Below are positions 11,130-20,100 of a DNA stretch of 64,000 nucleotides, piece after piece. Origin of the DNA: Breoghania sp. (GTDB lineage: Bacteria; Pseudomonadota; Alphaproteobacteria; Rhizobiales; Stappiaceae); NCBI RefSeq assembly GCF_963674635.1, contig NZ_OY771475.1, positions 3,038,001-3,102,000 of the forward strand, read 5' to 3'. The number at the start of each line of letters is the position of its first letter. The stretch's first letter is position 1. A program made the position numbers and the translations under genes. The notes under the pieces are model-generated. The model was given only the letters and a program-made list of their open reading frames with translations, was not told where the DNA came from and made no database searches.

Positions 11130-12308
11130 TCAGGCCACGGCCGCCTTGATGGCGTCGACCAGATCGGTCTTCTCCCAGGAGAAGCCGCCGTCCGCATCGG
11201 GCGTACGGCCAAAGTGACCATAGGCGGCGGTACGGGCGTAAATCGGACGGTTGAGCTGCAGATGCTCGCGAATGCCGCGCGGCGTCAGGTTCATCACCTC
11301 GCGCAGGACCTTCTCCAGCTTCGCTTCCTCAACCTCGCCGGTGCCGTGCAGGTCCACATAGACCGACAGCGGCTCGGAGACCCCAATAGCGTAAGAAAGC
11401 TGGATCGTGCAACGGTCCGCAAGACCGGCGGCGACAACGTTCTTGGCGAGATAGCGCGCGGCATAAGCCGCGGAGCGGTCCACCTTGGTGGGATCCTTGC
11501 CGGAGAAGGCGCCGCCGCCATGGGGTGCTGCGCCCCCATAGGTGTCGACGATGATCTTGCGGCCTGTCAGACCGCAGTCGCCATCCGGTCCGCCAATGAC
11601 GAACTTGCCGGTCGGGTTGACGTGCCAGACAGTGTCAGCCGAAATCCAGCCCTCGGGCACGGAGCTGCGGATATGCGGCTCGACGATCGCGCGCACGTCC
11701 TTGGGTGAGAGCGAGGCATCCACATGCTGGGTGGAAAGCACGATGGAGGTGATGCCGACCGGCTTGCCATCGGCGTATTTCACCGTGACCTGGCTCTTGG
11801 CGTCGGGGCCGAGCGGGGAGTTCGGATCGGACTTGCGAACGTCCGCCAGGGTCTGGAGAATCTTGTGGGAGAACTGGATCGGAGCCGGCATCAGCTCCTC
11901 GGTCTCGCGGCAGGCATAACCGAACATAATGCCCTGATCGCCCGCACCTTCATCCTTGTTGCCGGCGCTGTCGACGCCCTGGGCGATGTCGGCGGACTGG
12001 GAGTGCAGATGCACCGCGACGTCGGCGGTCTCCCAGTGAAAACCATCCTGCGCGTAGCCGATATCCTTCACCGCAAGCCGCGCCAGATGCGCGAGATATT
12101 CATGTGTGATTTCTTCCGGTCCGCGGGTCTCGCCCGCGATCACGATCCGGTTGGTCGTTGCCAGGGTTTCGCACGCAACGCGCGCCTCGGGCATGGCGCC
12201 GAGAAAGGCGTCCACGATCGTATCGGAGATACGGTCGCAAACCTTGTCGGGGTGTCCTTCAGACACCGACTCACTGGTGAAGAGATAGTCTTTGCGGGCC
12301 AATGTCAC
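11130..12308 (-). CDS. metK: S-adenosylmethionine synthetase
   Basis: Makes S-adenosylmethionine from methionine and ATP. The 392-residue protein shows YLFTSESVSEGHPDK at its start, GDQGIMFGYA and the glycine-rich GGGAFSGKDPTKVDRSAAY. The first plausible start is a GTG at 12308 (VTLARKDYLF) with GAAGGA five bases upstream. The longer ATG frame from 12398 adds 30 residues unlike the family. It is followed by an intrinsic terminator and trmB. No known SAM riboswitch was recognised in the leader. Confidence 0.96.
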   Translation of the reverse strand: MTLARKDYLFTSESVSEGHPDKVCDRISDTIVDAFLGAMPEARVACETLATTNRIVIAGETRGPEEITHEYLAHLARLAVKDIGYAQDGFHWETADVAVHLHSQSADIAQGVDSAGNKDEGAGDQGIMFGYACRETEELMPAPIQFSHKILQTLADVRKSDPNSPLGPDAKSQVTVKYADGKPVGITSIVLSTQHVDASLSPKDVRAIVEPHIRSSVPEGWISADTVWHVNPTGKFVIGGPDGDCGLTGRKIIVDTYGGAAPHGGGAFSGKDPTKVDRSAAYAARYLAKNVVAAGLADRCTIQLSYAIGVSEPLSVYVDLHGTGEVEEAKLEKVLREVMNLTPRGIREHLQLNRPIYARTAAYGHFGRTPDADGGFSWEKTDLVDAIKAAVA

Positions 12309-12743
12309 GGTCCTTCTGGGAAAATAGTGCTGAAAACCCGGCAAGCGGCCGCCCGCCGGGAGGCATGAGGAGGTTGCAGGGATTGGGCCCAAGGTCAAGC
12401 CCTTCCAACAACGGGCAGAGGCACGGATCCCCTCGCCGCCATCGCCCGAACCTTCCCTAGCGGCAGCGCTGGAGAGGCCGGCGCTCAGCCGCGCAACCCC
12501 TTGCGATACCAGATTAATCCTCAGGTGAAGGTGGGCCCGCTCGAACGTCGAACATGCGCGCAGAGGCCCGCCGGGAAGCGGACCGGCAAACAGGTTTCAG
12601 AAAATGCCAATACCGGGAAAAGACGGGCGGAAGGCGGCGTATGACACGCGCGCTGCGGGGCGAGAATCGAAAACCCTACGTCACATCGGCGCGGTTTCGC
12701 ACGCGCCTGTCTTCGCACGCGCCTGTCAACGTGAATTGAAGAG
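12309..12743. other. Intergenic stretch upstream of metK
   Basis: No gene seen. On the minus strand TTGACC starts a possible metK promoter about 85 bases before the GTG start, with a poor -10 (AACCTC) 17 bases later. The remainder has no recognised motif. Confidence 0.3.
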
Positions 12744-12807
12744 AGGCTTTCTCGAAAAAGCCTGCCTTGCGGCAAGGCTGTGGGGAGGCCGCCCGCGCGG
12801 GCGGCCT
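12744..12807 (-). terminator. Cluster of three hairpins ending the XRE regulator transcript
   Basis: In minus-strand order: a perfect 22-base palindrome at 12786-12807 (arm AGGCCGCCCGC), a GCCTTGC/GCAAGGC hairpin at 12764-12778, and AGGCTTT/AAAGCCT at 12744-12763. The T-run needed for intrinsic termination lies in the last hairpin, just after the second one. Together they form a plausible terminator about 40 bases past the regulator stop. Confidence 0.6.
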
Positions 12808-12847
12808 GAAGCAGAGCATCGGCGCTTGCGGGAACCGGATCCGAGGA

Positions 12848-13255
12848 TCAGGCCTCCTCGCCCGCGACGGAGCGCACCAGGTCGACGATCCGGCGACGCA
12901 CACGGCTGTCCTCGATCCGCACGAAGGCACGATTGAGCGCCAGGCCTTCCGAACTGGACAGGAAGTCCACCACATATGAGGTGGGCTGGGCTTCCGCGAA
13001 GCCACCGCCCTCCTCGGGCGTGCCCGGCGCGTCCTCGAAGAAGAACGAGATCGGGACCTTCAGAACGGTTGCAATATGCTGCAGGCGACTGGCGCCGACA
13101 CGGTTTGTTCCCTTTTCGTATTTCTGGATCTGCTGGAATGTAATGCCAAGACTTTCTCCCAGCTTTTCCTGGGACATTCCAAGCATCATGCGACGTAGCC
13201 GGATGCGACTGCCGACGTGCACGTCAATGGGGTTGGGTGCTTTCTTACTGGGCAT
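12848..13255 (-). CDS. XRE-family helix-turn-helix regulator (PraR-like)
   Basis: DNA-binding protein of 135 residues. The HTH spans roughly residues 10-70 (VGSRIRLRRMMLGMSQEKLGESLGITFQQIQKYEKG), here listed in parts: VGSRIRLRRMM, GMSQEKLGESLG, ITFQQIQKYEKG. The sequence and the position between lnt and metK match a regulator conserved in rhizobia, where relatives (PraR) affect biofilm, quorum-sensing and surface traits. The start MPSKKAPNPIDVHVG at 13255 has AAGG eight bases upstream; ATGs five and seventeen codons earlier are possible. It has a long leader of over 400 bases. The function is inferred from relatives. Confidence 0.85.
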   Translation of the reverse strand: MPSKKAPNPIDVHVGSRIRLRRMMLGMSQEKLGESLGITFQQIQKYEKGTNRVGASRLQHIATVLKVPISFFFEDAPGTPEEGGGFAEAQPTSYVVDFLSSSEGLALNRAFVRIEDSRVRRRIVDLVRSVAGEEA

Positions 13256-13421
13256 TTTTTTCGCCTTCATTGTTTTTGCCGAAGCCGGCGGCATCCTCCG
13301 CCGCAACCCTGGCGTCGCTCTTGTTCAGCGCCTCCCACACCCGTGCGAGAGAGCGACGCTTCCGGTTGCACCCGTCGCCTACCGCGGATCCTCTCCGATT
13401 TCGGCTTCGACAACTTACGTT

Positions 13422-13450
13422 ATAATACTAACCCCTGCGGCAGTTTACAG
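13422..13450 (-). promoter_or_regulatory. Possible proximal promoter of the XRE regulator
   Basis: Minus-strand CTGTAA (complement of 13445-13450), 17 bases, TATTAT (complement of 13422-13427). The -10 is 5/6 to consensus and the -35 is weak. It lies about 170 bases before the start. Confidence 0.35.
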
Positions 13451-13693
13451 AAACCCCGGACACCGCCCCCGGACAGGACGTCGCCCCCCCTCCCGCCGCA
13501 TGCTTTCAAAGGCGATACGGGCAAAGCGGATACAGGCAAGGTCAGCGTAGGCCGCTCTGGAACGGGAGCTTGCCCCCCTGTCCCACGACAACCTGTTCAT
13601 ACGGTTGGAGCAGTCCCGCTCATCTCCCCCCCCATCCATTCGGCTGGGTTGCAAGGACGGGTTCTACCCCCGCAATTCGCTTGCGATGGCCAA

Positions 13694-13723
13694 ATAATGC
13701 CCGTTCCCGTACATCCTAGTCAA
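13694..13723 (-). promoter_or_regulatory. Possible distal promoter of the XRE regulator
   Basis: Minus-strand TTGACT (complement of 13718-13723), 18 bases, CATTAT (complement of 13694-13699). It begins just past the lnt stop in an AT-rich patch. If used, it gives a leader of about 430 bases. No terminator was recognised between lnt and this site. Confidence 0.4.
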
Positions 13724-13764
13724 TTACTACAATATGTTGTTTTTATCATGGAATTTATCGTCAA

Positions 13765-15381
13765 TCAGCGTCGGTTGACGCTCCGGCGCCTGAAGGCTCC
13801 CGCAAACGCAAATATGGTCACAATTGACAGGGCCAACGGCCAGTCTCCTGCCCTGGCGTAAAGGGTCGGTCCCTCGGCTGCGGGAAGGGGGGAATCGAAA
13901 GCCCCGGCATGACCCAGCGGCAATTTGCCGCGCACCCGTCCGCGCGCATCAATGACGGCCGAGATGCCGGTATTGGCATCGCGCACCACGGGCAGCCCCT
14001 CCTCCACGGCCCTGAGCCGCGTCTGGCGCAGGTGCTGGTGGGGGCCGGGTGTGTCGCCGAACCATGAGTCGTTCGTCAAATTAAGCAACCATTCCGGGCG
14101 CTTGCCTTTCGACACCACCGAAAGTGGAAAGATCGCCTCATAGCAAATCAGCGGTGAGAAGGACGGCGCGCCGGGGGCGGTCAGATTGCGGCGTGCATAG
14201 CCTGCCGAAAAGCCGCCCGGCATGCGCACCAGATTTTCCACCCCGAGCTTCGTCAAAAGGCCCCTGAGCGGCAGATATTCGCCGAAGGGCACCAGATGCA
14301 CCTTGTCATAGGCTTCGATGATGGTGGCGTCGTCGGCAATCACATAGACGGAATTGTAGTAGTCGGTCTCGTGGTCGGGTCTGGGCTCCGCGGCCGGTTC
14401 CGCGCGCGCCGCCCCCGTGATCAGGACCGTTCCCTCCGGCAGAAGTGCATCGATCGCCGCCAGAGCGCGGGGTTGCTCGGTCAGGATGAAGGGGAAGGCG
14501 GATTCCGGCCAGATCACGTGGGTAATGCCGTCAAGGCGAGTGTCTTCGGGGCCGAGAGGGGCCGCCGACAGGTCCAGATAGCGCTCGAAGATCCACTTTT
14601 CGTTGCCCGGCACCCATTTCTCCGCCTGCGGAATATTGGGCTGGACGATACGCAGGCGCACATCCGGCACGTCCGCCGGGCCGTCCTGCGCCAGCCGGAC
14701 CGCGCCATACAAGAGACAGCCGGCAAAGAGGACGCCCGCCGCGCCAACAAAGGCCAGCCGCCTGCGCAAAGAGGTTGTGTCGGCCAGAACCGCCGGGCTT
14801 GCAAAGACGATGAAGCCGACGAGGCCGAGCCCATAGACGCCAATGAGCGCGGCCGGCTGCATCATCAGCGTGTTGGCGGCGAAACCATAACCGATGGCAT
14901 TCCACGGAAAGCCGGTCAGCACATGCCCACGCAGCCATTCGAAACCCGCCAGGCTCGCGCCCAGAACCAGGACCCGGATGGCGCCCTCCATCCAGAAGAA
15001 GCGCGCCAAGAGCGCCGCCGCCGCGAAGAAAAGCGCAAGACCGGCGGGCATGGCGAGAACGGCGAAGGGGATCATCCAGGCAAAGGCATCCGCCTCCACC
15101 AGAAAGGCGGAGCCGATCCACCACAGTCCGGCGAGAAAGTAACCGAAGCCGAACCACCAGCCGACGGCGGCTGCGGCGCGAAGCGAGCGACCTTTTCCGT
15201 CAGCCTCGTCTGTGACGGTGGCATCGAGCAACCAGACAAGCCCGGGAAAGGAGAGCCAGAGAACGAAGAACCAGTCATAGGGCGCCTGCGAGAGCGAGGC
15301 GACGGCCCCAAGCACGAAGGCGGCGCTCCAGCGCCGCCAGCCCCATGTCAAGATCAGCTTGTCCGCCACTGCGTGGATCAT
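13765..15381 (-). CDS. lnt: Apolipoprotein N-acyltransferase
   Basis: Inner-membrane enzyme that adds the third acyl chain to lipoproteins. The 538-residue protein has several membrane helices in residues about 15-225 and a nitrilase-like periplasmic domain at about 250-505. Catalytic segments are visible: Glu in WPESAFPF, Lys in YDKVHLVPFGEYLP and Cys in ICYEAIFP. A last helix closes the C-terminus (ALSIVTIFAFAGAF). In other rhizobia lnt directly follows tlyC; here a FIST/GGDEF-EAL pair on the other strand separates them. Confidence 0.95.
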   Translation of the reverse strand: MIHAVADKLILTWGWRRWSAAFVLGAVASLSQAPYDWFFVLWLSFPGLVWLLDATVTDEADGKGRSLRAAAAVGWWFGFGYFLAGLWWIGSAFLVEADAFAWMIPFAVLAMPAGLALFFAAAALLARFFWMEGAIRVLVLGASLAGFEWLRGHVLTGFPWNAIGYGFAANTLMMQPAALIGVYGLGLVGFIVFASPAVLADTTSLRRRLAFVGAAGVLFAGCLLYGAVRLAQDGPADVPDVRLRIVQPNIPQAEKWVPGNEKWIFERYLDLSAAPLGPEDTRLDGITHVIWPESAFPFILTEQPRALAAIDALLPEGTVLITGAARAEPAAEPRPDHETDYYNSVYVIADDATIIEAYDKVHLVPFGEYLPLRGLLTKLGVENLVRMPGGFSAGYARRNLTAPGAPSFSPLICYEAIFPLSVVSKGKRPEWLLNLTNDSWFGDTPGPHQHLRQTRLRAVEEGLPVVRDANTGISAVIDARGRVRGKLPLGHAGAFDSPLPAAEGPTLYARAGDWPLALSIVTIFAFAGAFRRRSVNRR

Positions 15382-15654
15382 CGCGAAATCCCAAATGAAG
15401 GCCGCACGAATCGACGCTCTGGCGACCGCCGCATCATGTGCGCAGACGGTCGATGCGGGTCAAGTCCAGGCTCCCCGCCCGGCTATCCGGACATCTGCTT
15501 ACAGGGCCTCGCGAAAGGAAAATGTTAGGAATTTCAGGGGTTATGTGGTCCTCAGCCATGACGTGACAGGGCCGCCGGCTCATGGTGTTCCTCCGGTGCG
15601 AAAAGGCTCCAGGGCCGTCGAGCCAACCTCAAACAGTGTGACGAGTTTACTTCG

Positions 15655-16887
15655 ATGCGGGCTGCATCCATAACCGTTGACGAGGCAAGCGGAACGGAAA
15701 GCGGCGGCGCGCCCGGCCCGGTCCGGGACAATCTGCAAAGCGCGCTCAATGGCGTGGCTCTGATCCCGGATATCATCTTCGCCTTCTATGGCGAGGACCA
15801 TGACGGAACGGAGATCGCCCGCACATTGCATGAACGCTATCCGCACGCGGCCATTCTCGGTGGCAGTTCCACCGGCGGCATCCTGGATCAGGACGGTCTG
15901 CACGGACCCGGTTCCATCGGAGTTCTCATGGTGTCCGATCCGCAGGGCGATTTCGGCGTTGCCGCGCGCCCCCTCGGCGACGACCCGGCTGCCGCGGCCC
16001 AGGACGCCCTTCACGCCGCGCTGCTTGCGGCGGACTGCACGAGCGAACTGCCCGATCTCATCTGGACCTTTCAGACACCGGGGCACGAGGAAGAGATCCT
16101 TAGCGGCCTCAAGCAGATTGTCGGCGACCGCTGCCCGATCATCGGCGGCAGCTCCGGCGACCGCACCTTGTCCGGCAAATGGAGCCAGATCTGTGGCGGC
16201 GAGGCGATGTCGGAGGCCGTCGTGGTCTGCGCGCTGTTTCCCTCGCAGATGCTGGGGATCGGATTTCAGGGCACCTCCGAGCCGGGTTTCGCCAACTGCG
16301 AGGAATTACGCGGGGCGGGCGGCAGGATCACGCGCATCGAGGAAGGCGCGCGCGGGCGCACCATCCTTGAGATCGACGGAAAACCGGCCGGTCCTCTCTA
16401 CAACAGCTGGATCGGCGGCACACTTGCGCCCTTTCTGGAAACCGGCGGTTCCATCATAGCGGAGAGCTCGATGACCCCGCTCGCCGTCTTGCGGGGCGGA
16501 GAAGACGGATCGCCACGCTGTTGTCTCGTTCATCCGTGCAGGCTGCGTCCCGACGGCGCGCTCACGACGCTTGCCGACGTGGTCGAAGGCGAGGACATCT
16601 ACTGCGTGCGCCGCGATCCGCAACTGCTGATCCGGCGCGCAGGTCGGGTCTCCCAGCAGGCGGCCCAGCAAATCGCGGAGACCCAACCCGTCGCAGCCCT
16701 GTTGACCCTTTGCGGCGCCGCGAACATGGCCAGCAAAGACAGACTGTCGGGGCTTTCGGAAACACTCAAGGAGCAGCTCGGCGACTTGCCGATACTGACC
16801 TGCTTCACCTTCGGCGAGCAGGGGCCGGTCCTTGGTGTCAACAAACACGGAAATCTGATGATTTCCGCTGTCGTATTCGGTTGTTAG
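15655..16887 (+). CDS. FIST-domain sensor protein (NosP-like)
   Basis: Cytoplasmic sensory protein of 410 residues with a FIST N-terminal domain (about 30-220; AILGGSSTGGI, CPIIGGSSGDR) and a FIST_C domain (about 225-395). FIST proteins sense small ligands; the NosP subgroup binds heme and nitric oxide and acts on neighbouring kinases or c-di-GMP enzymes. The stop is 13 bases before a GGDEF-EAL gene, so the two are probably co-transcribed and act together. A heme ligand cannot be assigned by eye. The start ATG at 15655 has only a weak ribosome binding site. Confidence 0.85.
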   Translation: MRAASITVDEASGTESGGAPGPVRDNLQSALNGVALIPDIIFAFYGEDHDGTEIARTLHERYPHAAILGGSSTGGILDQDGLHGPGSIGVLMVSDPQGDFGVAARPLGDDPAAAAQDALHAALLAADCTSELPDLIWTFQTPGHEEEILSGLKQIVGDRCPIIGGSSGDRTLSGKWSQICGGEAMSEAVVVCALFPSQMLGIGFQGTSEPGFANCEELRGAGGRITRIEEGARGRTILEIDGKPAGPLYNSWIGGTLAPFLETGGSIIAESSMTPLAVLRGGEDGSPRCCLVHPCRLRPDGALTTLADVVEGEDIYCVRRDPQLLIRRAGRVSQQAAQQIAETQPVAALLTLCGAANMASKDRLSGLSETLKEQLGDLPILTCFTFGEQGPVLGVNKHGNLMISAVVFGC

Positions 16888-16900
16888 GCAATTCGACCCA

Positions 16901-18805
16901 ATGGACGATCTGCAATCCATATCTTCTCTTCGTGAGACCCTGCAGACCCTGCAGCAGGAAAACGAACTCCTGCGGGCACAGGCTTACGAGTCCAAGCTTC
17001 TCTTTTCCGGCTTGCACTCTCTGCTGGCTCTGGATGACGGGATCGATCCGTTTCAGGTCGTGTTTTCCTCCCTGCGCGATGTGTTCGACTTCGAAACCGC
17101 CTGCGCCTTGGTCGATGAGGGCGAGGAGATGGAGTGCATCGCGGCCACGTCGGTCTCGCTGATTGGAACCCGGTGGATGAAGTCGCGCATGATGCGCAAG
17201 GTTTTGAACGGGCGCGCGCGCGCCAAGCTGGAACACTATGGCCGAACCCCGATCACCGACCACCCGGAGCTGGTGAGCGCCGATCAGCCAGCCATGTTCC
17301 TGCCGATCCGGCTTGAGGCGCGGCGCGGCGCGATCGTGCTGCTGCGCGACCCGGAAAAAATCGGCTTCACGCGCGACGATGTGGTCATGGGGCAGCGTTT
17401 CGCCCTGCTCGCCTCCCACGCGCTGGGCATTCGGCGGCATCACCTCAGCGTGTCGGAAAACCTGCGCCTTCAGGAGCTTACCCGCATTCTGGAATACCGC
17501 GCGTTGCATGACGACCTGACCGGCGTCGGCAACCGTGCGCGTTTGAAACAACATGTCACGGCCGCGCTGGCGGAGCGCGAAGAGGATGAGCGGCTCGCCC
17601 TGATCTTCGTCGATATCGACCGGTTCAAGCGGATCAACGACTATTTCGGCCACGAGGCCGGAGACATGCTGTTGAAGGCGATCGCCGAGCGGCTTTCGGC
17701 AGAGGCCGGCGAAAAGGACTGCGTGTCGCGCATGAGCGGCGACGAGTTCATTATCGCCTTGTCCGGGCTGAGGGACATGCAACACGCGCAGGACCGCCTG
17801 AAGCGCATTCGCAACGCCCTGTGCGGCACCTATCTGCTGCTTGGCAACCGGGTGGATGTGACCGTTTCCATCGGCGTCAGCCTGTGCCCGGAAAATGGCG
17901 CGACCTACGCCGACCTGCGCCGCAACGCCGACTACGCCATGTACCGCTCCAAGGCGGAACGTCACGGGGCGGTGGTGTTCTTCTCGCAGGAAATGGGCCG
18001 CGCGCTCTACAGTTCCATGCAGCTTGAACGGCTGTTGCGCGAGGCGGTGGAGAACAGGGACTTCGAGGCCGCCTTGCAGCCCAAGGTGCGCATTTCCGAT
18101 TACCGCGTCACCGGTTTCGAGGCGCTGGCACGATGGCGCGAGGATGACGGGACGGTGCGTTCGCCGGGCGAATTCATCCGTGCGGCCAGCGAACTGGGCC
18201 TGCTCAATCACATCACGATGGCCGTCACCCAGGACGCCCTGGCCACCTTCGACCGGCTGGACGAGCGGTTCGGGAACACGACGACGATCTCCATCAACAT
18301 TGCCGGCATTCAGGCCAACGACCCTGTTTTCATGTCGGAACTGGTGGCCATGGTCGTCGCCAGCGGTCGCGCCAAGCGGATTGTTCTGGAACTGACCGAG
18401 GATGCGATGGTCCAGGCGCCGCAGTTCCGCGCGCTTGTCCAGCCGATGCTGAGCGCCGCGGGCATCCGCCTCGCCATCGACGATTTCGGCACCGGCTATT
18501 CCTCGCTTTCGGTCATCGCAGAACTGGAGGCGCACGAACTCAAGATCGATCGCACCTTCATTACCAATATCCATGAGAACCCGGTCAATCAGCGCATCCT
18601 GCGGGCCATCGAGCGGCTTGCCCAGTCGATGAACCTGCAAATCGTGGCCGAAGGCGTGGAGAAGCTGCAGGAATTGACCTATCTCGCCCGCGAGACCTCC
18701 GTAGACACCGTTCAGGGCTACTATTTCTCGCGTCCGATGTCGGTGCCGCGGGCCATCGAATGGCAGGGAACCGAGCTGCCGCAAATCGCCGCCGAGGTTG
18801 GCTGA
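16901..18805 (+). CDS. GGDEF-EAL c-di-GMP enzyme with GAF-like N-terminus
   Basis: 634 residues. The N-terminal coiled coil (about 1-35) and GAF-like region (about 40-185) precede GGDEF (about 200-365) and EAL (about 375-620). The GGDEF signature reads SGDEF and the RxxD inhibitory site is missing (GEKD in that position), so cyclase activity is uncertain. The EAL domain keeps its key residues: FEALARW, ELTED, DDFGTGYSSL, KIDRTF, AEGVE and QGYYFSRP. Hydrolysis of c-di-GMP is therefore likely. It follows the FIST gene by 13 bases, its probable input partner. Confidence 0.93.
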   Translation: MDDLQSISSLRETLQTLQQENELLRAQAYESKLLFSGLHSLLALDDGIDPFQVVFSSLRDVFDFETACALVDEGEEMECIAATSVSLIGTRWMKSRMMRKVLNGRARAKLEHYGRTPITDHPELVSADQPAMFLPIRLEARRGAIVLLRDPEKIGFTRDDVVMGQRFALLASHALGIRRHHLSVSENLRLQELTRILEYRALHDDLTGVGNRARLKQHVTAALAEREEDERLALIFVDIDRFKRINDYFGHEAGDMLLKAIAERLSAEAGEKDCVSRMSGDEFIIALSGLRDMQHAQDRLKRIRNALCGTYLLLGNRVDVTVSIGVSLCPENGATYADLRRNADYAMYRSKAERHGAVVFFSQEMGRALYSSMQLERLLREAVENRDFEAALQPKVRISDYRVTGFEALARWREDDGTVRSPGEFIRAASELGLLNHITMAVTQDALATFDRLDERFGNTTTISINIAGIQANDPVFMSELVAMVVASGRAKRIVLELTEDAMVQAPQFRALVQPMLSAAGIRLAIDDFGTGYSSLSVIAELEAHELKIDRTFITNIHENPVNQRILRAIERLAQSMNLQIVAEGVEKLQELTYLARETSVDTVQGYYFSRPMSVPRAIEWQGTELPQIAAEVG

Positions 18806-18838
18806 GCGAAGACGCGCAGAACGGGCGGACGGCAGACA

Positions 18839-18884
18839 CAAAAAGCAGACGGGGCGAACGGATCCGCCCCGAAGTTCGATTTTC
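18839..18884. terminator. Weak bidirectional terminator between convergent GGDEF-EAL gene and tlyC
   Basis: Stem GGGGCG (18852-18857) / CGCCCC (18866-18871). A T-run follows about 10 bases downstream on the plus strand and a five-T run about six bases downstream on the minus strand. The spacing is looser than in a classical terminator. Confidence 0.4.
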
Positions 18885-18948
18885 CGGAAATGGAAGAAAT
18901 GAGAGGGGCGGCGAACAGGCCGCCGCCGTCTCTTGCGCGGCCATGTTT

Positions 18949-20100
18949 CTATTCCGCGGCCATGTCCTCGCCATCTGCGCGGCGCGGCCTGCGGCGGCCC
19001 TCCGCACTCGCAGCCTCCAGGCCGGACTGACGCAGGATCTTGACCCGCTTCACACGGCGCGGATCGGCATCGATCACCTCGAACTCGAAGTCTTGCATGT
19101 TGGGCGCGGTGATCACCTCGCCGCGCACCGGCACCCGGCCGACAAGCGTGAAGAGCAGGCCGCCCAGCGTATCGATTTCCTCCGACATCTCCCCGATATC
19201 GAAGGCGTCGCCGAGCTCTTCCTGAAGATCCTCTATCATCACGCGCGCATCGGCGACCCAGGCCGCCTCGTTCTGGCGCACGAGCATCGGCTCCTCGTCC
19301 TCGTCATATTCGTCCTCGATGTCGCCGACGACGGTTTCAACAAGGTCTTCCAGAGAGACGAGGCCATCGGTACCGCCATATTCGTCGATGACGAGCGCCA
19401 TCTGCACGCGCGAGGCCTGCATCTGGGCCATCAGGTCGGCGGCGCGCATGGAGGGCGGAACAAAGAGAACCGGACGGATGATGTCGAAATCGCTGAGGGG
19501 CTGGCTCAGGTCAAGCTGACAGGGAGCGGGGCCGCCACCGGATTCCGCGCCCGCCTCACCGGAGCCCTCATCGGCGTCCCCGGTCGCTCCTGCGTCTTTC
19601 GTGACGGTGTTCGCCGTGCCGTTCAACGCACCGGAGAAGAACCCCAGCAGGTCCTTGATGTGAACCATGCCACGCGGATCGTCGAGCGTGTCATGATAGA
19701 CCGGCATGCGCGAATGTCCGGAGGTGCGGAACACCTCCATGAGTTCGGCAAGCGAAATGTTCTCGTCGACCGCGTCGATATCGGCACGCGGAACCATGAC
19801 ATCGTCCACCCGCACCTCGCGCAGGCGCAGGATGTTGCCCAGAAGAACCCGTTCTTCCGGCGAGAAATTCGCGTCTCCGCCATAATCGGCGGCGAGCACG
19901 TGTTCCAGATTTTCACGAAGGCTGCCGTTTCTGCGCAGCACCAGTTGGCTGATAAGGCGCGATAGCCAAGGTCGCGAGTCGCGCTCCGCTTCGCCATCAT
20001 GACGGGAAGCAGGCGCGGTGGAACTCTGGCCGGGTTCCTCGGCTGAAGACGGCCCGGGATCTGAAGTTTCAGGCAATGTCATCGTCTCGTCCGGCCGCAT
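18949..20100 (-). CDS. tlyC: CorC/HlyC-type CBS-domain protein (TlyC/YbeX)
   Basis: 383-residue protein with two CBS domains (about 75-240; VMVPRADIDAVDE, GHSRMPVYHD, GMVHIKDLLGFF) and a C-terminal CorC_HlyC transporter-associated domain (about 290-370). Family members are linked to Mg2+/Co2+ efflux and to ribosome maturation with YbeY. An Ala/Gly/Glu-rich insert (about 180-215) interrupts the CBS pair. Translation starts inside the ybeY stop (TGATG overlap). The longer frame has a TTG one codon earlier. Confidence 0.92.
   Translation of the reverse strand: MRPDETMTLPETSDPGPSSAEEPGQSSTAPASRHDGEAERDSRPWLSRLISQLVLRRNGSLRENLEHVLAADYGGDANFSPEERVLLGNILRLREVRVDDVMVPRADIDAVDENISLAELMEVFRTSGHSRMPVYHDTLDDPRGMVHIKDLLGFFSGALNGTANTVTKDAGATGDADEGSGEAGAESGGGPAPCQLDLSQPLSDFDIIRPVLFVPPSMRAADLMAQMQASRVQMALVIDEYGGTDGLVSLEDLVETVVGDIEDEYDEDEEPMLVRQNEAAWVADARVMIEDLQEELGDAFDIGEMSEEIDTLGGLLFTLVGRVPVRGEVITAPNMQDFEFEVIDADPRRVKRVKILRQSGLEAASAEGRRRPRRADGEDMAAE

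Noticed and set aside
12309..12540. SAM riboswitch upstream of metK
   Set aside because: None of the SAM-II or SAM/SAH core sequences could be recognised; a covariance search would settle it.
16838..18841. 667-residue open frame on the minus strand
   Set aside because: Antisense to the GGDEF-EAL gene, whose domains are unmistakable.
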